64,000 bases of DNA, taken from NCBI RefSeq assembly GCF_000367925.1, contig NZ_KB849168.1, positions 189,896 through 253,895 of the forward strand. The letters run 5' to 3'. A model generated the notes under the pieces. The model did no database searches. It worked only from the letters and a program-made list of their open reading frames with translations, and had not been told where the DNA came from. How positions within the stretch are numbered: position 1 is the first letter of the stretch; every line of letters begins with the position of its first letter. Shown piece by piece: positions 46,624-56,240 of this stretch. The translations under genes and the position numbers were made by a program. This DNA is from Acinetobacter bohemicus ANC 3994 (GTDB lineage Bacteria; Pseudomonadota; Gammaproteobacteria; Pseudomonadales; Moraxellaceae).

Positions 46624-47652
46624 TTAATAGGATGAATTAAATTGAAAAACACGATTATTATCAAGCAAATTACTTTCCAGCAATTTCTGTCCCTTCGGCG
46701 TTAACTGCCACAACATGCGTTGACGGTCATCTCGTCCAGATTGAATAATCCAGTCATTTTGACGCATTTGCATTTTAATGCTGTGCAATGCCCGAATATT
46801 GATTTGTGAACGTGCAACCGCATGCGCACGAGGCATTTCAAGTCGTGCATCCGCCAAACCATTATCATTTAAATATTCATTCATACATTTAGAAAAATAT
46901 TCTTCTGGTGTCGGATGAAGAAACATGGTGCCTAAAATGCTCAGTAACTGTGCCCAAGTCAGTTTCTTTTGAATTTTCAGTTCTTTAAAATTACCGTCCT
47001 GATAGGCATGCATGCGATATTCAAAAGCAAAAACTTCATGCATGGAAACTTTTGGCAAAGTTAAGAACGGATCGACCTCGCGCTTACCCACTTCAGTTTC
47101 AAGTTGCTCAATTTTGACTTTCAGTTGATCAATTTCATCATGCAGCAATTGGGTGTTCTGTGGTCTTACCCAACCTGAAACAGGATAGCGTTCTAACATT
47201 TGTGGCATATTAAAACGTACCGCCATTTCCAAATCACGCATGCTGCGATAGGTAAAAATTTGATCCGCTTCTTGTTGTAGTAATTTACGGAATTCTAAAA
47301 ACTTCTCGCGTAGTTCTGGCTTTTGATCCTGCAAAGACAAATCCCGAGATAATGGGTCTTCATGCATAAATACAATAATGGGTTTTTGTTTGGTGACGGC
47401 ATAGATATATTCTAAATGCATATAGCCGACACCGGACACCGATTGCTCACCGTATTGACTGCCCAAAAGAATCACCACATAGTCACAATCATCAATTTGG
47501 CGACGTGCAAATGCAGTACTTAAAGGTGTCCTTTGCTCCAATCCCCACGAAAAGAATCCCATGCCCACCAAAGTTTGAGCCAAAACAATACGCTCTGGCT
47601 GCATTTCACTGCCAGACATAGAAATAAAAACCTGATAACGCTTATCGAGCAT
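46624..47652 (-). CDS. DUF4062-domain protein with helical C-terminus
   Basis: 342 residues. The N-terminal DUF4062-like domain is RYQVFISMSGSEMQPERIVLA, DDCDYVVILLGSQYGEQS, VGYMHLEYIYAVTKQKPIIVF. A Glu/Lys-rich coiled coil (about 175-195) and a C-terminal part follow. That part ends in a winged-helix-like segment (SIKMQMRQNDWIIQSGRDDRQRMLWQLTPKGQKLL). Its base composition matches its neighbours, unlike the AT-rich DUF4062 gene at 34655, so it looks like a resident gene. The winged helix hints at nucleic-acid binding. Function is unknown. Confidence 0.75.
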   Translation of the reverse strand: MLDKRYQVFISMSGSEMQPERIVLAQTLVGMGFFSWGLEQRTPLSTAFARRQIDDCDYVVILLGSQYGEQSVSGVGYMHLEYIYAVTKQKPIIVFMHEDPLSRDLSLQDQKPELREKFLEFRKLLQQEADQIFTYRSMRDLEMAVRFNMPQMLERYPVSGWVRPQNTQLLHDEIDQLKVKIEQLETEVGKREVDPFLTLPKVSMHEVFAFEYRMHAYQDGNFKELKIQKKLTWAQLLSILGTMFLHPTPEEYFSKCMNEYLNDNGLADARLEMPRAHAVARSQINIRALHSIKMQMRQNDWIIQSGRDDRQRMLWQLTPKGQKLLESNLLDNNRVFQFNSSY

Positions 47653-47785
47653 TGGTTATCCTCTTCCAATTGCACATTACACCCCCCAACTGTCGCTATG
47701 CTGAGCAGTTGTGTTGTAATCCGATGACCTAATCTAAAATTTATTTTTTGTACTATATTTCAAAAGACTATTCGCGTTTGATTGC

Positions 47786-48658
47786 TTATTCAACAGCAAT
47801 ATTACGAATATTCCAAGTTAAATCATCTTGAATCAGGTATTGCAACACAGTTTTTAAGTTTTCTGCGTTATTGCCACTGACATGACATTCAATCCGCACA
47901 CCGTCATTTTGATCTTGCTCAAATAATAACTCATTTTTAATTAAAATTCGGGCTGTTTGTCGCGCAACTGGTACACCAGAGTCAATTAATGTCAGTTTCT
48001 GACCAAAAATAGACTCAATCGCAGGTTTTAGAAAGGGATAATGGGTACAACCTAAGACTAAATAATCAGCCCCTTGATCCACCACAGGTTGTAATATTGC
48101 TTTTAAAGTGGTTAAACATGCTGTACTCATTTGCGCACCACTTTCAACAAAGGGCACCAAATCGAGACAAGTCACAGGAATGACATTGACGTGAGCAGGA
48201 AGTGCAAAACGCTGCATGACATCTTGAATCAGTTTGCCGCGAAAAGTCGCTGGCGTGGCCAGTACAGCCACCGTTTTTGATTTTGTTTGTAAGACCGCAG
48301 GTTTTAAAGCAGGCACCAAGCCAATAATGGGAAAATCTTCACCATAATAATCACGTAAATAATCAAGGCTAAAGGCAGATGCCGTATTGCATGCCACCAC
48401 CGCGACTTTACAACCTTGCCGATATAACCATTCAATCGCTTGAGCCGTCAATTCACGAATATTCTGATCGTCACGTGGCCCATAAGGCACATGCGCAGTA
48501 TCGGCATAATAAAGAATGCGCTCTTTGGGTAAATAGCGAGCAATGTCCTGTGCCACCGACAACCCACCTATTCCAGAGTCAAAAATTCCGATCGGCGCAT
48601 GAGATTGTGCCTTGGGCATTGGATCTATTAAAGGATAAATAGGATAGATGGCTGTCAT
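47786..48658 (-). CDS. murI: Glutamate racemase
   Basis: A 290-residue racemase supplying D-glutamate for peptidoglycan. IGIFDSGIGGLSV, YADTAHVPYGPR, the first catalytic cysteine in VVACNTASAF and the second in LVLGCTHYPFL are all present. The conserved fold begins at about residue 22, so a Met at codon 14 (48619) may be the true start. It reads toward the DUF4062 gene. Confidence 0.93.
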   Translation of the reverse strand: MTAIYPIYPLIDPMPKAQSHAPIGIFDSGIGGLSVAQDIARYLPKERILYYADTAHVPYGPRDDQNIRELTAQAIEWLYRQGCKVAVVACNTASAFSLDYLRDYYGEDFPIIGLVPALKPAVLQTKSKTVAVLATPATFRGKLIQDVMQRFALPAHVNVIPVTCLDLVPFVESGAQMSTACLTTLKAILQPVVDQGADYLVLGCTHYPFLKPAIESIFGQKLTLIDSGVPVARQTARILIKNELLFEQDQNDGVRIECHVSGNNAENLKTVLQYLIQDDLTWNIRNIAVE

Positions 48659-48705
48659 AGCTTCACTTTCAGCAGTGCAAAAAGGGGTAGAACAAAGCTT
48701 AAACC

Positions 48706-49332
48706 TCAGGTGCCTAATTGCAAGTAAAAATCACCGCTTTGTAGGCTTAAAATGGTATCACCTTGCTCATTTTCAAGCAGTTGCCCCATTTCAATTAAAT
48801 GAAAAAAAGCAGCACGTTGAATTAAAGCATTAATACCAAAACGTACATGGACATAAGGACGCTGTTCGACCTGTCCATCACTGGCAACATAGTCGCGCAT
48901 AAATATAGAATGTTCAGCATCCACAATAACGATATCTTGCGTAGTGGTGGTCAGCTGGAGGTAATTTTTCCCATCAATTTCCACTCGACCGACCTGATTC
49001 ACCGATAAAGGTTCATCCTCCACCTCAATTTCAATTTGTTCGACCGGCGTTCTTAAATAGAACTTACCCTGCTCTTTCCAAAGTACGCTAGAGAACAAAT
49101 TAATGAGGGCCTGACGTTTGATCAATTGACCTTCGTGCCACCATTCTCCGTTGGCTTTAACCTTTAAATCCATTGCGCCACAATGCTTTGGGTTAAATTG
49201 CTCTAAAGGGGGTATTGACCTTTTGTGACCGGCCTGTGCATCTTTTAAGTATTGTGCAATACCCATTAAATTTTTATCATCAGCAATAGCTACTTCTTTC
49301 GTCGGATTTGGTGAAATATTTTGGTTAATCAT
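48706..49332 (-). CDS. DUF1285 family protein
   Basis: About 208 residues. The DUF1285 signature is IPPLEQFNPKHCGAMDLKV, GEWWHEGQLIKRQALINLFSSVLW, FYLRTPVEQIEIEVEDEPL. The function of this family is unknown. A longer frame to 49458 would add 42 hydrophobic residues that run into the divergent promoter region. The ATG at 49332 has AGGG 9 bases upstream, and DUF1285 proteins begin near here, so it is preferred. Confidence 0.8.
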   Translation of the reverse strand: MINQNISPNPTKEVAIADDKNLMGIAQYLKDAQAGHKRSIPPLEQFNPKHCGAMDLKVKANGEWWHEGQLIKRQALINLFSSVLWKEQGKFYLRTPVEQIEIEVEDEPLSVNQVGRVEIDGKNYLQLTTTTQDIVIVDAEHSIFMRDYVASDGQVEQRPYVHVRFGINALIQRAAFFHLIEMGQLLENEQGDTILSLQSGDFYLQLGT

Positions 49333-49522
49333 AAATGAAGACCCTGCTGACGGAAAAATAATATGATTCAGCCAATTGGCTAGATCAAGGTTTAAAACTA
49401 TACTAGCCCACAATATAAAAGACACGATAATAAAATTGTGTCTGGGCATTAAGAACACTCATGGCAGCACCGAGTGAAATATCACTACGGTTGCCACCTT
49501 CAAACACTATGAGGAGTCCTAC

Positions 49523-51235
49523 ATGGAGCACATCGAACGTGAATCGATGGAGTTTGACGTAGTCATCGTTGGTGCAGGACCTGCTGGTCTTTCTGCGGCA
49601 ATCAAAATTCGTCAACTTGCAATTGAAAACAACCTTCCAGATTTATCCGTTTGTGTCGTGGAAAAGGGCTCTGAAGTTGGTGCGCACATTTTATCTGGCG
49701 CGGTGCTTGAACCACGTGCCATGAATGAATTATTCCCGAACTGGGTCGATGAAGGTGCGCCTTTAAATGTTCCAGTGACTGAAGACAAAACATATTTCTT
49801 ATTGTCTGATGAAAAATCACAAGAAGCGCCACATTGGATGGTGCCGAAAACCATGCATAACGATGGCAACTATGTCATCTCTTTAGGCAACGTGGTTCGT
49901 TGGTTAGGTACCAAAGCGGAAGAGCTTGAAGTATCTATCTTCCCGGGCTTTGCTGCTGCTGAAATCCTTTACCATGCCGATGGTACAGTTAAAGGCATTC
50001 AAACGGGCGACATGGGTATTGGTAAAGATGGTGAACCGACGCATAACTTTACGCCGGGTTATGAATTACATGCCAAATACACCATTTTTGCTGAAGGTTG
50101 CCGCGGTCACTTAGGCAAACGCTTAATCGCTAAGTTTGATTTGGACAAAGATGCCGATCCGCAACACTATGGTATCGGGATTAAAGAATTGTGGGAAATC
50201 GACCCTGCGAAACATAAGCCTGGTCTGGTGATGCACGGTGCAGGTTGGCCGTTAAATGAAACTGGTTCTTCAGGCGGTTGGTGGTTATACCACGCTGAAA
50301 ATAACCAAGTGACTTTAGGTTTGATTGTTGATTTGTCATACACCAATCCAAACATGTATCCATTTGCAGAAATGCAACGCTGGAAAACCCATCCACTAAT
50401 CAAGCAATATCTTGAAGGTGGTAAACGTATTTCCTACGGCGCACGTGCCATTACCAAAGGCGGAATTAATGCCCTACCGAAGTTCACCTTCCCGGGTGGC
50501 TCGCTCATTGGTGATGATGCAGGTTTCTTGAACTTTGCTAAAATCAAAGGTTCTCACACTGCAATGAAATCTGGCATGCTTTGCGCAGAAGCGGTGTTTG
50601 AAGCGATTGCTGCCGGTGTAGAAAAAGGCGGTGATCTTGCCATTGCCCGTGTGACTGAAGGTGAAGACTTCTTTGCTAAAGAGTTAACAGCTTATACTGA
50701 CAAGTTTAACAATAGCTGGCTAAAAGAAGAGTTACATAACTCACGTAACTTTGGTCCTGCAATGCACAAGTTTGGTCAATGGATGGGTGGTGCATTTAAC
50801 TTTATCGATCAAAACATCTTTAAAGTACCATTTACATTGCATGACTTAGTCCCTGACTTCAGCGCCTTGAAAACTGTAGATGCATCTACATTCAAACCGA
50901 ACTATCCAAAACCTGATAACAAACTGACCTTTGACCGTTTGTCTTCGGTATTTGTATCCAATACCGTACATGAAGAAAATCAGCCTGCGCATTTGAAACT
51001 GACCGATGCTTCTATTCCAGTGAACGTCAACTTGCCAAAATGGGATGAGCCTGCTCAGCGTTACTGCCCTGCTGGTGTGTATGAAATTATGGAAGAAAAT
51101 GACGGTTCGAAGCGTTTCCAAATTAACGCTGCCAACTGTGTTCATTGTAAGACCTGTGATATTAAAGACCCTTCTCAGAACATCACTTGGGTCACACCTG
51201 AGGGTGGCGGTGGTCCTAACTATCCGAATATGTAA
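49523..51235 (+). CDS. Electron transfer flavoprotein-ubiquinone oxidoreductase
   Basis: 570 residues. It passes electrons from ETF, reduced by acyl-CoA and other dehydrogenases, to ubiquinone in the membrane. The FAD motif is FDVVIVGAGPAGLSAAIKI. A central ubiquinone-binding region includes GGSLIGDDAGFLNFAKIKG. The C-terminal [4Fe-4S] cluster is held by the cysteines of RYCPAGVYEI and NCVHCKTCDIKDPSQN. MEHIERESMEFD before the fold is short, and GAGG lies upstream. Terminated at 51256. Confidence 0.95.
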   Translation: MEHIERESMEFDVVIVGAGPAGLSAAIKIRQLAIENNLPDLSVCVVEKGSEVGAHILSGAVLEPRAMNELFPNWVDEGAPLNVPVTEDKTYFLLSDEKSQEAPHWMVPKTMHNDGNYVISLGNVVRWLGTKAEELEVSIFPGFAAAEILYHADGTVKGIQTGDMGIGKDGEPTHNFTPGYELHAKYTIFAEGCRGHLGKRLIAKFDLDKDADPQHYGIGIKELWEIDPAKHKPGLVMHGAGWPLNETGSSGGWWLYHAENNQVTLGLIVDLSYTNPNMYPFAEMQRWKTHPLIKQYLEGGKRISYGARAITKGGINALPKFTFPGGSLIGDDAGFLNFAKIKGSHTAMKSGMLCAEAVFEAIAAGVEKGGDLAIARVTEGEDFFAKELTAYTDKFNNSWLKEELHNSRNFGPAMHKFGQWMGGAFNFIDQNIFKVPFTLHDLVPDFSALKTVDASTFKPNYPKPDNKLTFDRLSSVFVSNTVHEENQPAHLKLTDASIPVNVNLPKWDEPAQRYCPAGVYEIMEENDGSKRFQINAANCVHCKTCDIKDPSQNITWVTPEGGGGPNYPNM

Positions 51236-51255
51236 TGTCTAATTGACTTGCATAA

Positions 51256-51291
51256 GCCTCTAAAATAATTGATTATTTTAGAGGCTTTTTT
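51256..51291 (+). terminator. Rho-independent terminator after ETF-QO gene
   Basis: GCCTCTAAAATAA / TTATTTTAGAGGC forms a 13-bp stem followed by six T. The start codon of the next gene is 14 bp beyond it. Confidence 0.95.
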
Positions 51292-51305
51292 ATTGTTATA
51301 AGATA

Positions 51306-53162
51306 ATGAAATATATTTTAGAATCTAAATTCAAATTATTAGAACCTTTTGAAAAAGAATTACCTAATTTTGTGATTTTGACGGGAATTAATGGAGTTGG
51401 GAAAACTCAAATTCTCCAAGCTCTAAATCAAAATAATAATGGTTTAGCTAAAATTTTTATAGCTGGTTTCAATGTTCCAGTTCATCAAATTAGATATATT
51501 GATAAATTATTAATTCCGAATGATATTCATGCCATAGATCGACATTCATATGATAATTCATATGACATGGAATTACATGAGCAGCTTTTCCCTACCTATT
51601 CTCATCTTTTAAATTATCAAACCCAATATAAACAACTTCCTGCAACTTTTGAAAATTTTCAAGAATACACCAATCAGGATTATGGTCACTTATCAATTAA
51701 TTTGATTCAATTTAAAAAAATTAAATCCTTTATAGAAGAAAATCCAAATAACAGACCTAATGAGTTTGACTTTTTTAGAGATAATTTTCAGAGAGGTTAT
51801 CATCCGCAAATACATGATATTTTTACGCAAAATTTTTCAACAATATTTAAAAACTATCAAAATTTAGAATTTAAAAATTTATTCAATGAATTTTTAAATA
51901 AATATAAAGATAAAAATATCAAATACCTAGTAGATGAAGAGTTTAGAAAGACTCATGGAAATCCTCCTTGGGAAAACATCAATAGTATTCTTGAAACGGC
52001 CATGATGGATTATGAGTTTGAAGTTCCAGTTGATTATGACTCCAATATGATATACGAGCCTAAATTCATTAAAAAAAGCAGTAAAAATGTAGTGAAAATT
52101 TCTGATTTATCTTCAGGCGAAAAAATTCTCATATCTTTAGCATTTGCTCTTTATAACAAAGAACATGCGAGCCAATTGCCTAAAGTACTTTTACTGGATG
52201 AAACAGATGCATCTCTTCACCCTTCAATGGCCAAACAATACTTAAACATTCTAAAAAATGTTTTCGTAAAAGATTTAGGCATTAAAGTCATTATTACAAC
52301 ACACTCACCAAGCACTGTTGCCTTAGCAGATGAACAAGATATTTTCGTAGTTGAAAATTCGGAACAGCGAATTAGAAAATGTAGCAAAGACGAAGCATTA
52401 TCTGTTTTAACTGCTGGTGTCCCATCTTTAAGTATAAATTATGAGAATCGAAAACAAGTTTTCGTAGAAAGTCCTTACGATGTAAAATATTACGATGCAA
52501 TTTATAAAATTTTAAGCCCGTATTTAAATAAAGAGGTTTCACTAAATTTTATTTCTTCAGGGGACTCAAGAACAGATCCAAATGGTGATCCTGTTGCTAA
52601 CTGCTCTCAAGTAAAAAAAATTACTCAAACCATGCGTACAAATGGTAATAAGAGCTGTTTTGGTATCATTGATTGGGATTTAACTAATCAACAAAGAGAA
52701 GAAGGAATTGTAGTTAATGCTTTAAATAACCAGTACAGCATAGAAAACTGTTTACTGAATCCTTTATTTATTGGATTATTAATACTAGGCTTGAAGACAG
52801 GGTCACAATATGAAATAAGTCATCGTTATATTTCATTAAATTATAACTCAGCAAAGTGCTTACAAGAAATTCATGATTGGATTCTTAATAAAATTTCCAG
52901 TCAATTTGAAACTCAGAATCAAAATCAAATATCGATCCAATTAATAAGCGGAGTAACAATAAATACTCCTGAATGGTTTACACATCACCAAGGACATGAA
53001 CTTGAGTCGAAAATCATCACCCAAATTCCAGAACTAAAGAAAATCAAACAAAATAGCGAACACAAATTAAAGTTAGAAATTATTAATAAAATTTTTGATG
53101 ACTTTACTATGTTAGTACCAATTGATTTTAGAGATACATTTTTAAAAATTCAGAATTCATAA
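51306..53162 (+). CDS. AAA ATPase fused to a TOPRIM/DUF4435-like domain
   Basis: 618 residues. The ABC/SMC-type ATPase has Walker A GINGVGKT (about 27-34), signature LSSGEK (268-273), Walker B VLLLDE (294-299) and H333 in TTHSP. It is followed by a TOPRIM-like part: VFVESPYD (E388, D392), GIIDWD (D456, D458) and YSIENCLL (477-484), the last typical of DUF4435. This order resembles OLD nucleases and fused PARIS (AriA-AriB) anti-phage proteins. Assignment to either is inference. The gene is AT-rich compared with its neighbours, begins 14 bp after a core-gene terminator and ends inside the terminator shared with tusA. Native activity could be nucleolytic toxicity triggered by phage. Confidence 0.82.
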   Translation: MKYILESKFKLLEPFEKELPNFVILTGINGVGKTQILQALNQNNNGLAKIFIAGFNVPVHQIRYIDKLLIPNDIHAIDRHSYDNSYDMELHEQLFPTYSHLLNYQTQYKQLPATFENFQEYTNQDYGHLSINLIQFKKIKSFIEENPNNRPNEFDFFRDNFQRGYHPQIHDIFTQNFSTIFKNYQNLEFKNLFNEFLNKYKDKNIKYLVDEEFRKTHGNPPWENINSILETAMMDYEFEVPVDYDSNMIYEPKFIKKSSKNVVKISDLSSGEKILISLAFALYNKEHASQLPKVLLLDETDASLHPSMAKQYLNILKNVFVKDLGIKVIITTHSPSTVALADEQDIFVVENSEQRIRKCSKDEALSVLTAGVPSLSINYENRKQVFVESPYDVKYYDAIYKILSPYLNKEVSLNFISSGDSRTDPNGDPVANCSQVKKITQTMRTNGNKSCFGIIDWDLTNQQREEGIVVNALNNQYSIENCLLNPLFIGLLILGLKTGSQYEISHRYISLNYNSAKCLQEIHDWILNKISSQFETQNQNQISIQLISGVTINTPEWFTHHQGHELESKIITQIPELKKIKQNSEHKLKLEIINKIFDDFTMLVPIDFRDTFLKIQNS

Positions 53163-53192
53163 AAAATCCCTGCCAAGTGCAGGGATTTTTTA
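53161..53192. terminator. Bidirectional terminator between AAA-TOPRIM gene and tusA
   Basis: AAATCCCTGC / GCAGGGATTT has A and T runs on each side. The stop codon of the upstream gene forms part of its left flank. Confidence 0.92.
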
Positions 53193-53211
53193 TGGAAAAT
53201 CACAAAGTAAA

Positions 53212-53469
53212 TTAGCCTTTCTTGACCAAATAATGAAACTCTTTATTACCTGCTTCATCCAGCACTTCTTCTTGTAATAATAATTCATGGCCTAAATGCA
53301 TACAAAATTTTGGAATGTCCCATGAAGTTGAATTATCGGTGGCGAACACCTCAACCACATCACCCGATTTGGATTTACGAATCGCTTGATGCAACATCAT
53401 TACAGGTTCAGGACAACGCAGTCCTCGTGTATTTAGCTGAATAGTTGGCGTAACAAGCGGTTCAGACAT
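53212..53469 (-). CDS. tusA: Sulfur carrier TusA
   Basis: An 85-residue TusA/SirA-type protein that carries sulfur as a persulfide for tRNA thiolation and other uses. The active cysteine is in NTRGLRCPEPVMMLH near residue 19, followed by VEVFATDNSTSWDIPKFC. YhhP-like members that are not true TusA look similar, but the single-domain form and length fit. It has its own promoter region of about 200 bp shared with corC. Confidence 0.88.
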   Translation of the reverse strand: MSEPLVTPTIQLNTRGLRCPEPVMMLHQAIRKSKSGDVVEVFATDNSTSWDIPKFCMHLGHELLLQEEVLDEAGNKEFHYLVKKG

Positions 53470-53670
53470 CGGTAAACTCAGTATTAAAAAATCCTCGCTA
53501 TTTTAACATAAACTTAAATGCCGTCATTTGCTTAAAAATACAGTTCAAAACAAGCAGGCAGAATGACCTATACATTCATGCAATACAGCAATTTTAGAGA
53601 TAGACATCTAGATTTTCTCGGGTATGATAAAATTCGTTTTTTTAGATATTAAGAGTCTTTAGGAAAGATC

Positions 53671-54510
53671 ATGCACGAGGAATCAGGCCCGTCGTGGGGC
53701 ATGCGTGGCTTACGCAAATGGCTAAGCACTGCACCCGAAACTCGCGACGAACTGCTAAAATTAGTACAAGATTCACGTCGTTTTTTAGAACCCGATACTG
53801 TTGCAATGCTTGAAGGCGTACTTGACCTTCCTGCAACAAAAATTCGTGAGGTCATGACCCCACGAACTGCAATGATCAGCTTACAAGAAGATGATCAGCT
53901 ACTGGATATCTTACATACCCTTATCGAGTCAGCACATTCTCGTTTTCCAGTATTTTCATCCGACCAACCCGACAACGTGGTGGGTATTTTATTGGCAAAG
54001 GACTTACTGCCTTATTTGACTGAACCGAGCAATAAAGTCGATATTCGTGCCTTGATGCGCCAACCGATCTTTGTGCCTGAAAGTGCGCGATCTGACCAAG
54101 TGCTGCGGATGTTAAAAAATACCCAGACCCATATTGCTGTGGTGATTGATGAATATGGCACAACGTCTGGATTGGTCACCTTAGAAGACATTTTAGAAGA
54201 AATTGTCGGTGAAATTGAAGATGAACACGATATGGTCGATGAAGAAGCACAATTCATCATTCCTGACAATGATCCTCAAACGGCAAATACGTGGTTAGTT
54301 CAAGCACTTACACCAATTGAACACTTTAACAATGTTTTAGATGCTGATTTTTCCGATGATGAAGTAGAAACTGTTGGCGGTTTATTGCTTCAAGAAATGG
54401 GTTTAGTCAGCGATTTACAAGGTCAAATCATTGAGCTTGAGAATTGGCAATTTACCATTATAGAAGCAGATGCCCGCACTATTCATCTGATTCGAGCTGT
54501 CCGTAAATGA
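53671..54510 (+). CDS. corC: CorC/HlyC-type CBS-domain protein
   Basis: 279 residues with tandem CBS domains (IREVMTPRTAMISLQEDDQL, ARSDQVLRMLKNTQTHIAVV, DEYGTTSGLVTLEDILEEIVGEIEDEHD) and a C-terminal CorC_HlyC domain (FSDDEVETVGGLLLQEMG). Lacking membrane helices, it corresponds to CorC/YbeX, a cytosolic protein linked to Mg2+/Co2+ efflux and ribosome biology. It overlaps lnt by 4 bp (ATGA), the same order as ybeX-lnt in E. coli. Confidence 0.91.
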   Translation: MHEESGPSWGMRGLRKWLSTAPETRDELLKLVQDSRRFLEPDTVAMLEGVLDLPATKIREVMTPRTAMISLQEDDQLLDILHTLIESAHSRFPVFSSDQPDNVVGILLAKDLLPYLTEPSNKVDIRALMRQPIFVPESARSDQVLRMLKNTQTHIAVVIDEYGTTSGLVTLEDILEEIVGEIEDEHDMVDEEAQFIIPDNDPQTANTWLVQALTPIEHFNNVLDADFSDDEVETVGGLLLQEMGLVSDLQGQIIELENWQFTIIEADARTIHLIRAVRK

Positions 54511-56066
54511 GAACTTACTTTAATAAGCTGTTCAATTCATCCCAACAACAAAAACAGCTCCCGTTTATTTACCCCTTTTTAATTTCATTATTTTCAGGTG
54601 CCATGTTCAGTTTTGCGCTGGCACCTTATTACTACTGGTGGCTGGCACTGCTGTCACCCGCTTTACTTTATGCTTCGCTACGTAAACGCTCTGCTCGACA
54701 AGCCTTTGGCATTGGTTGGGCTTATGGCTTTGGTTTATGGTTTGTCGGTGCATTTTGGCTCTATACCTCTATCCATGTTTATGGCGACACCAGTGCTTTT
54801 TTAAGTGTGCTGATGATTGCCTTCATGGCCTTGCTGATGGGCTTATTTACTGCCTTACAGACATTTCTATATCGTCGCTTCTTTCCTGAAACACCGCTGA
54901 CCTTTGCACCGCTTTGGGTGTTTTTTGAGTGGGCGAAAACGTGGGTATTTACCGGTTTCCCATGGTTATTTGTCGGTTATGCCTTCACTGAACGCTTTTT
55001 AGATCACTATGCACCGTTGTTCGGGATCTTTGGTGTCTCGTTTGTGGTGATTATTTTAGCCTGTGCCTTGGTTGAAATTCTCAATAAACGGCTGTTTTGG
55101 CTCATTCCTTCAGCCCTGTTACTCTTGGGTGCTTGGGGTGCGTCCTATCTAAGCTTTGTTCAGCCTAAAAACACCAAACCACTTTCTGTCTCTTTAATCC
55201 AAGGCAATATTCCTCAAGATTTAAAATGGCTGACCGAATATCAAGTGAAAACCTTGATCATCTATGCCAATTTAAGCAAAACTGAATGGGGACGTGATCT
55301 CATTGTTTGGCCTGAATCTTCCATTCCGCTGTTCCAAACCGATATTGAACCCTTCCTTGATGCCATGAAAGTTCAGGCAGAAAAATCAGGCACAGCTTGG
55401 GTCACCGGTATTCCTTATTGGGATCTCAAAGAATCTCAAATTGAGCAACATCCGATGTATTACAACAGCATCATGGCTTTAGGTGATGAATCTACAGGTT
55501 TGTATAAAAAGCAGCGTTTAGTGCCCTTTGGTGAATATATTCCTTTATCTGGTTGGCTTAGTTGGGTGTTGCCTGCACTACAAAATGATCCATCGATGAG
55601 CGGTTTTTCGCGTGGTGCGCGTGAGCAAAAGCCATTGCAGGTAAAAAACCATCATTTAGGTGCGGCTATTTGTTATGAAGTGGCCTATCCAAGCCTGACG
55701 CGTCGTAATGCCCGTCAAAGTGATTTCTTGGTGACTGTCTCCAATGATGCTTGGTTTACTGGCACAGCGGGACCTTGGCAACATTTACAAATGGTGCAAA
55801 TGCGCGCCAAAGAAAATGGCCGTTGGTTTATTCGCGCTACCAATACTGGTGTGACGGCCTTTATCGATCATCACGGGCATATTGTGAAGCAAGCACCTAC
55901 GGATCAAACAGCGGTTCTTCGTGGTGAACTACCAGCCATGCAAGGTGAAACCTTATATATGCGCCTCAGTGATTGGCCTATTCTGGTTTTTTCATTGTTA
56001 TTGTTAATTTTAGGTTGGATTTATCGTCCACGTCAGGTGGATGTTTCGTTTAAATCACGGCGTTAA
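54507..56066 (+). CDS. lnt: Apolipoprotein N-acyltransferase
   Basis: A 519-residue inner-membrane enzyme that N-acylates the amino-terminal cysteine of lipoproteins. The first 210 residues form membrane helices. The periplasmic nitrilase-like domain contains the catalytic triad: Glu at about 270 (VWPESSIP), Lys at about 334 (YKKQRLVPFGEYIPL) and Cys at about 389 (AICYEVAYP). A final membrane helix ends at LGWIYRPR. It is translationally coupled to corC. Confidence 0.95.
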   Translation: MRTYFNKLFNSSQQQKQLPFIYPFLISLFSGAMFSFALAPYYYWWLALLSPALLYASLRKRSARQAFGIGWAYGFGLWFVGAFWLYTSIHVYGDTSAFLSVLMIAFMALLMGLFTALQTFLYRRFFPETPLTFAPLWVFFEWAKTWVFTGFPWLFVGYAFTERFLDHYAPLFGIFGVSFVVIILACALVEILNKRLFWLIPSALLLLGAWGASYLSFVQPKNTKPLSVSLIQGNIPQDLKWLTEYQVKTLIIYANLSKTEWGRDLIVWPESSIPLFQTDIEPFLDAMKVQAEKSGTAWVTGIPYWDLKESQIEQHPMYYNSIMALGDESTGLYKKQRLVPFGEYIPLSGWLSWVLPALQNDPSMSGFSRGAREQKPLQVKNHHLGAAICYEVAYPSLTRRNARQSDFLVTVSNDAWFTGTAGPWQHLQMVQMRAKENGRWFIRATNTGVTAFIDHHGHIVKQAPTDQTAVLRGELPAMQGETLYMRLSDWPILVFSLLLLILGWIYRPRQVDVSFKSRR

Positions 56067-56084
56067 AATTCCATTCTATCTCCA

Positions 56085-56230
56085 TTCTTAAAGGAAGAAA
56101 AAGTCCCTCTTTGAATAAAGGGGATTTAGCGGGATTAAATATTTCCGCAATCCAATAGCGGCTTAGGAAGTAAACATATACCAATCCCTGCCAAGCTCCC
56201 TTTTAACAAGCGAGGGGCTTTTAAAATGCA
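56085..56230. repeat. Remnants of dispersed repeat after lnt
   Basis: The spacer contains GTCCCTCTTTGAATAAAGGGGATTTAGCGGG and later AATCCCTGCCAAGCTCCCTTTTAACAAGCGAGGGGC. The first resembles, in inverted and diverged form, the interior of the element at 37941 (CCCCTCTTTAAAAAAGAGGGG). No terminal TAATGCC ends are seen, so this is presumably an old repeat without the transposon termini. Confidence 0.5.
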
Positions 56231-56240
56231 ACAAAAAAAC

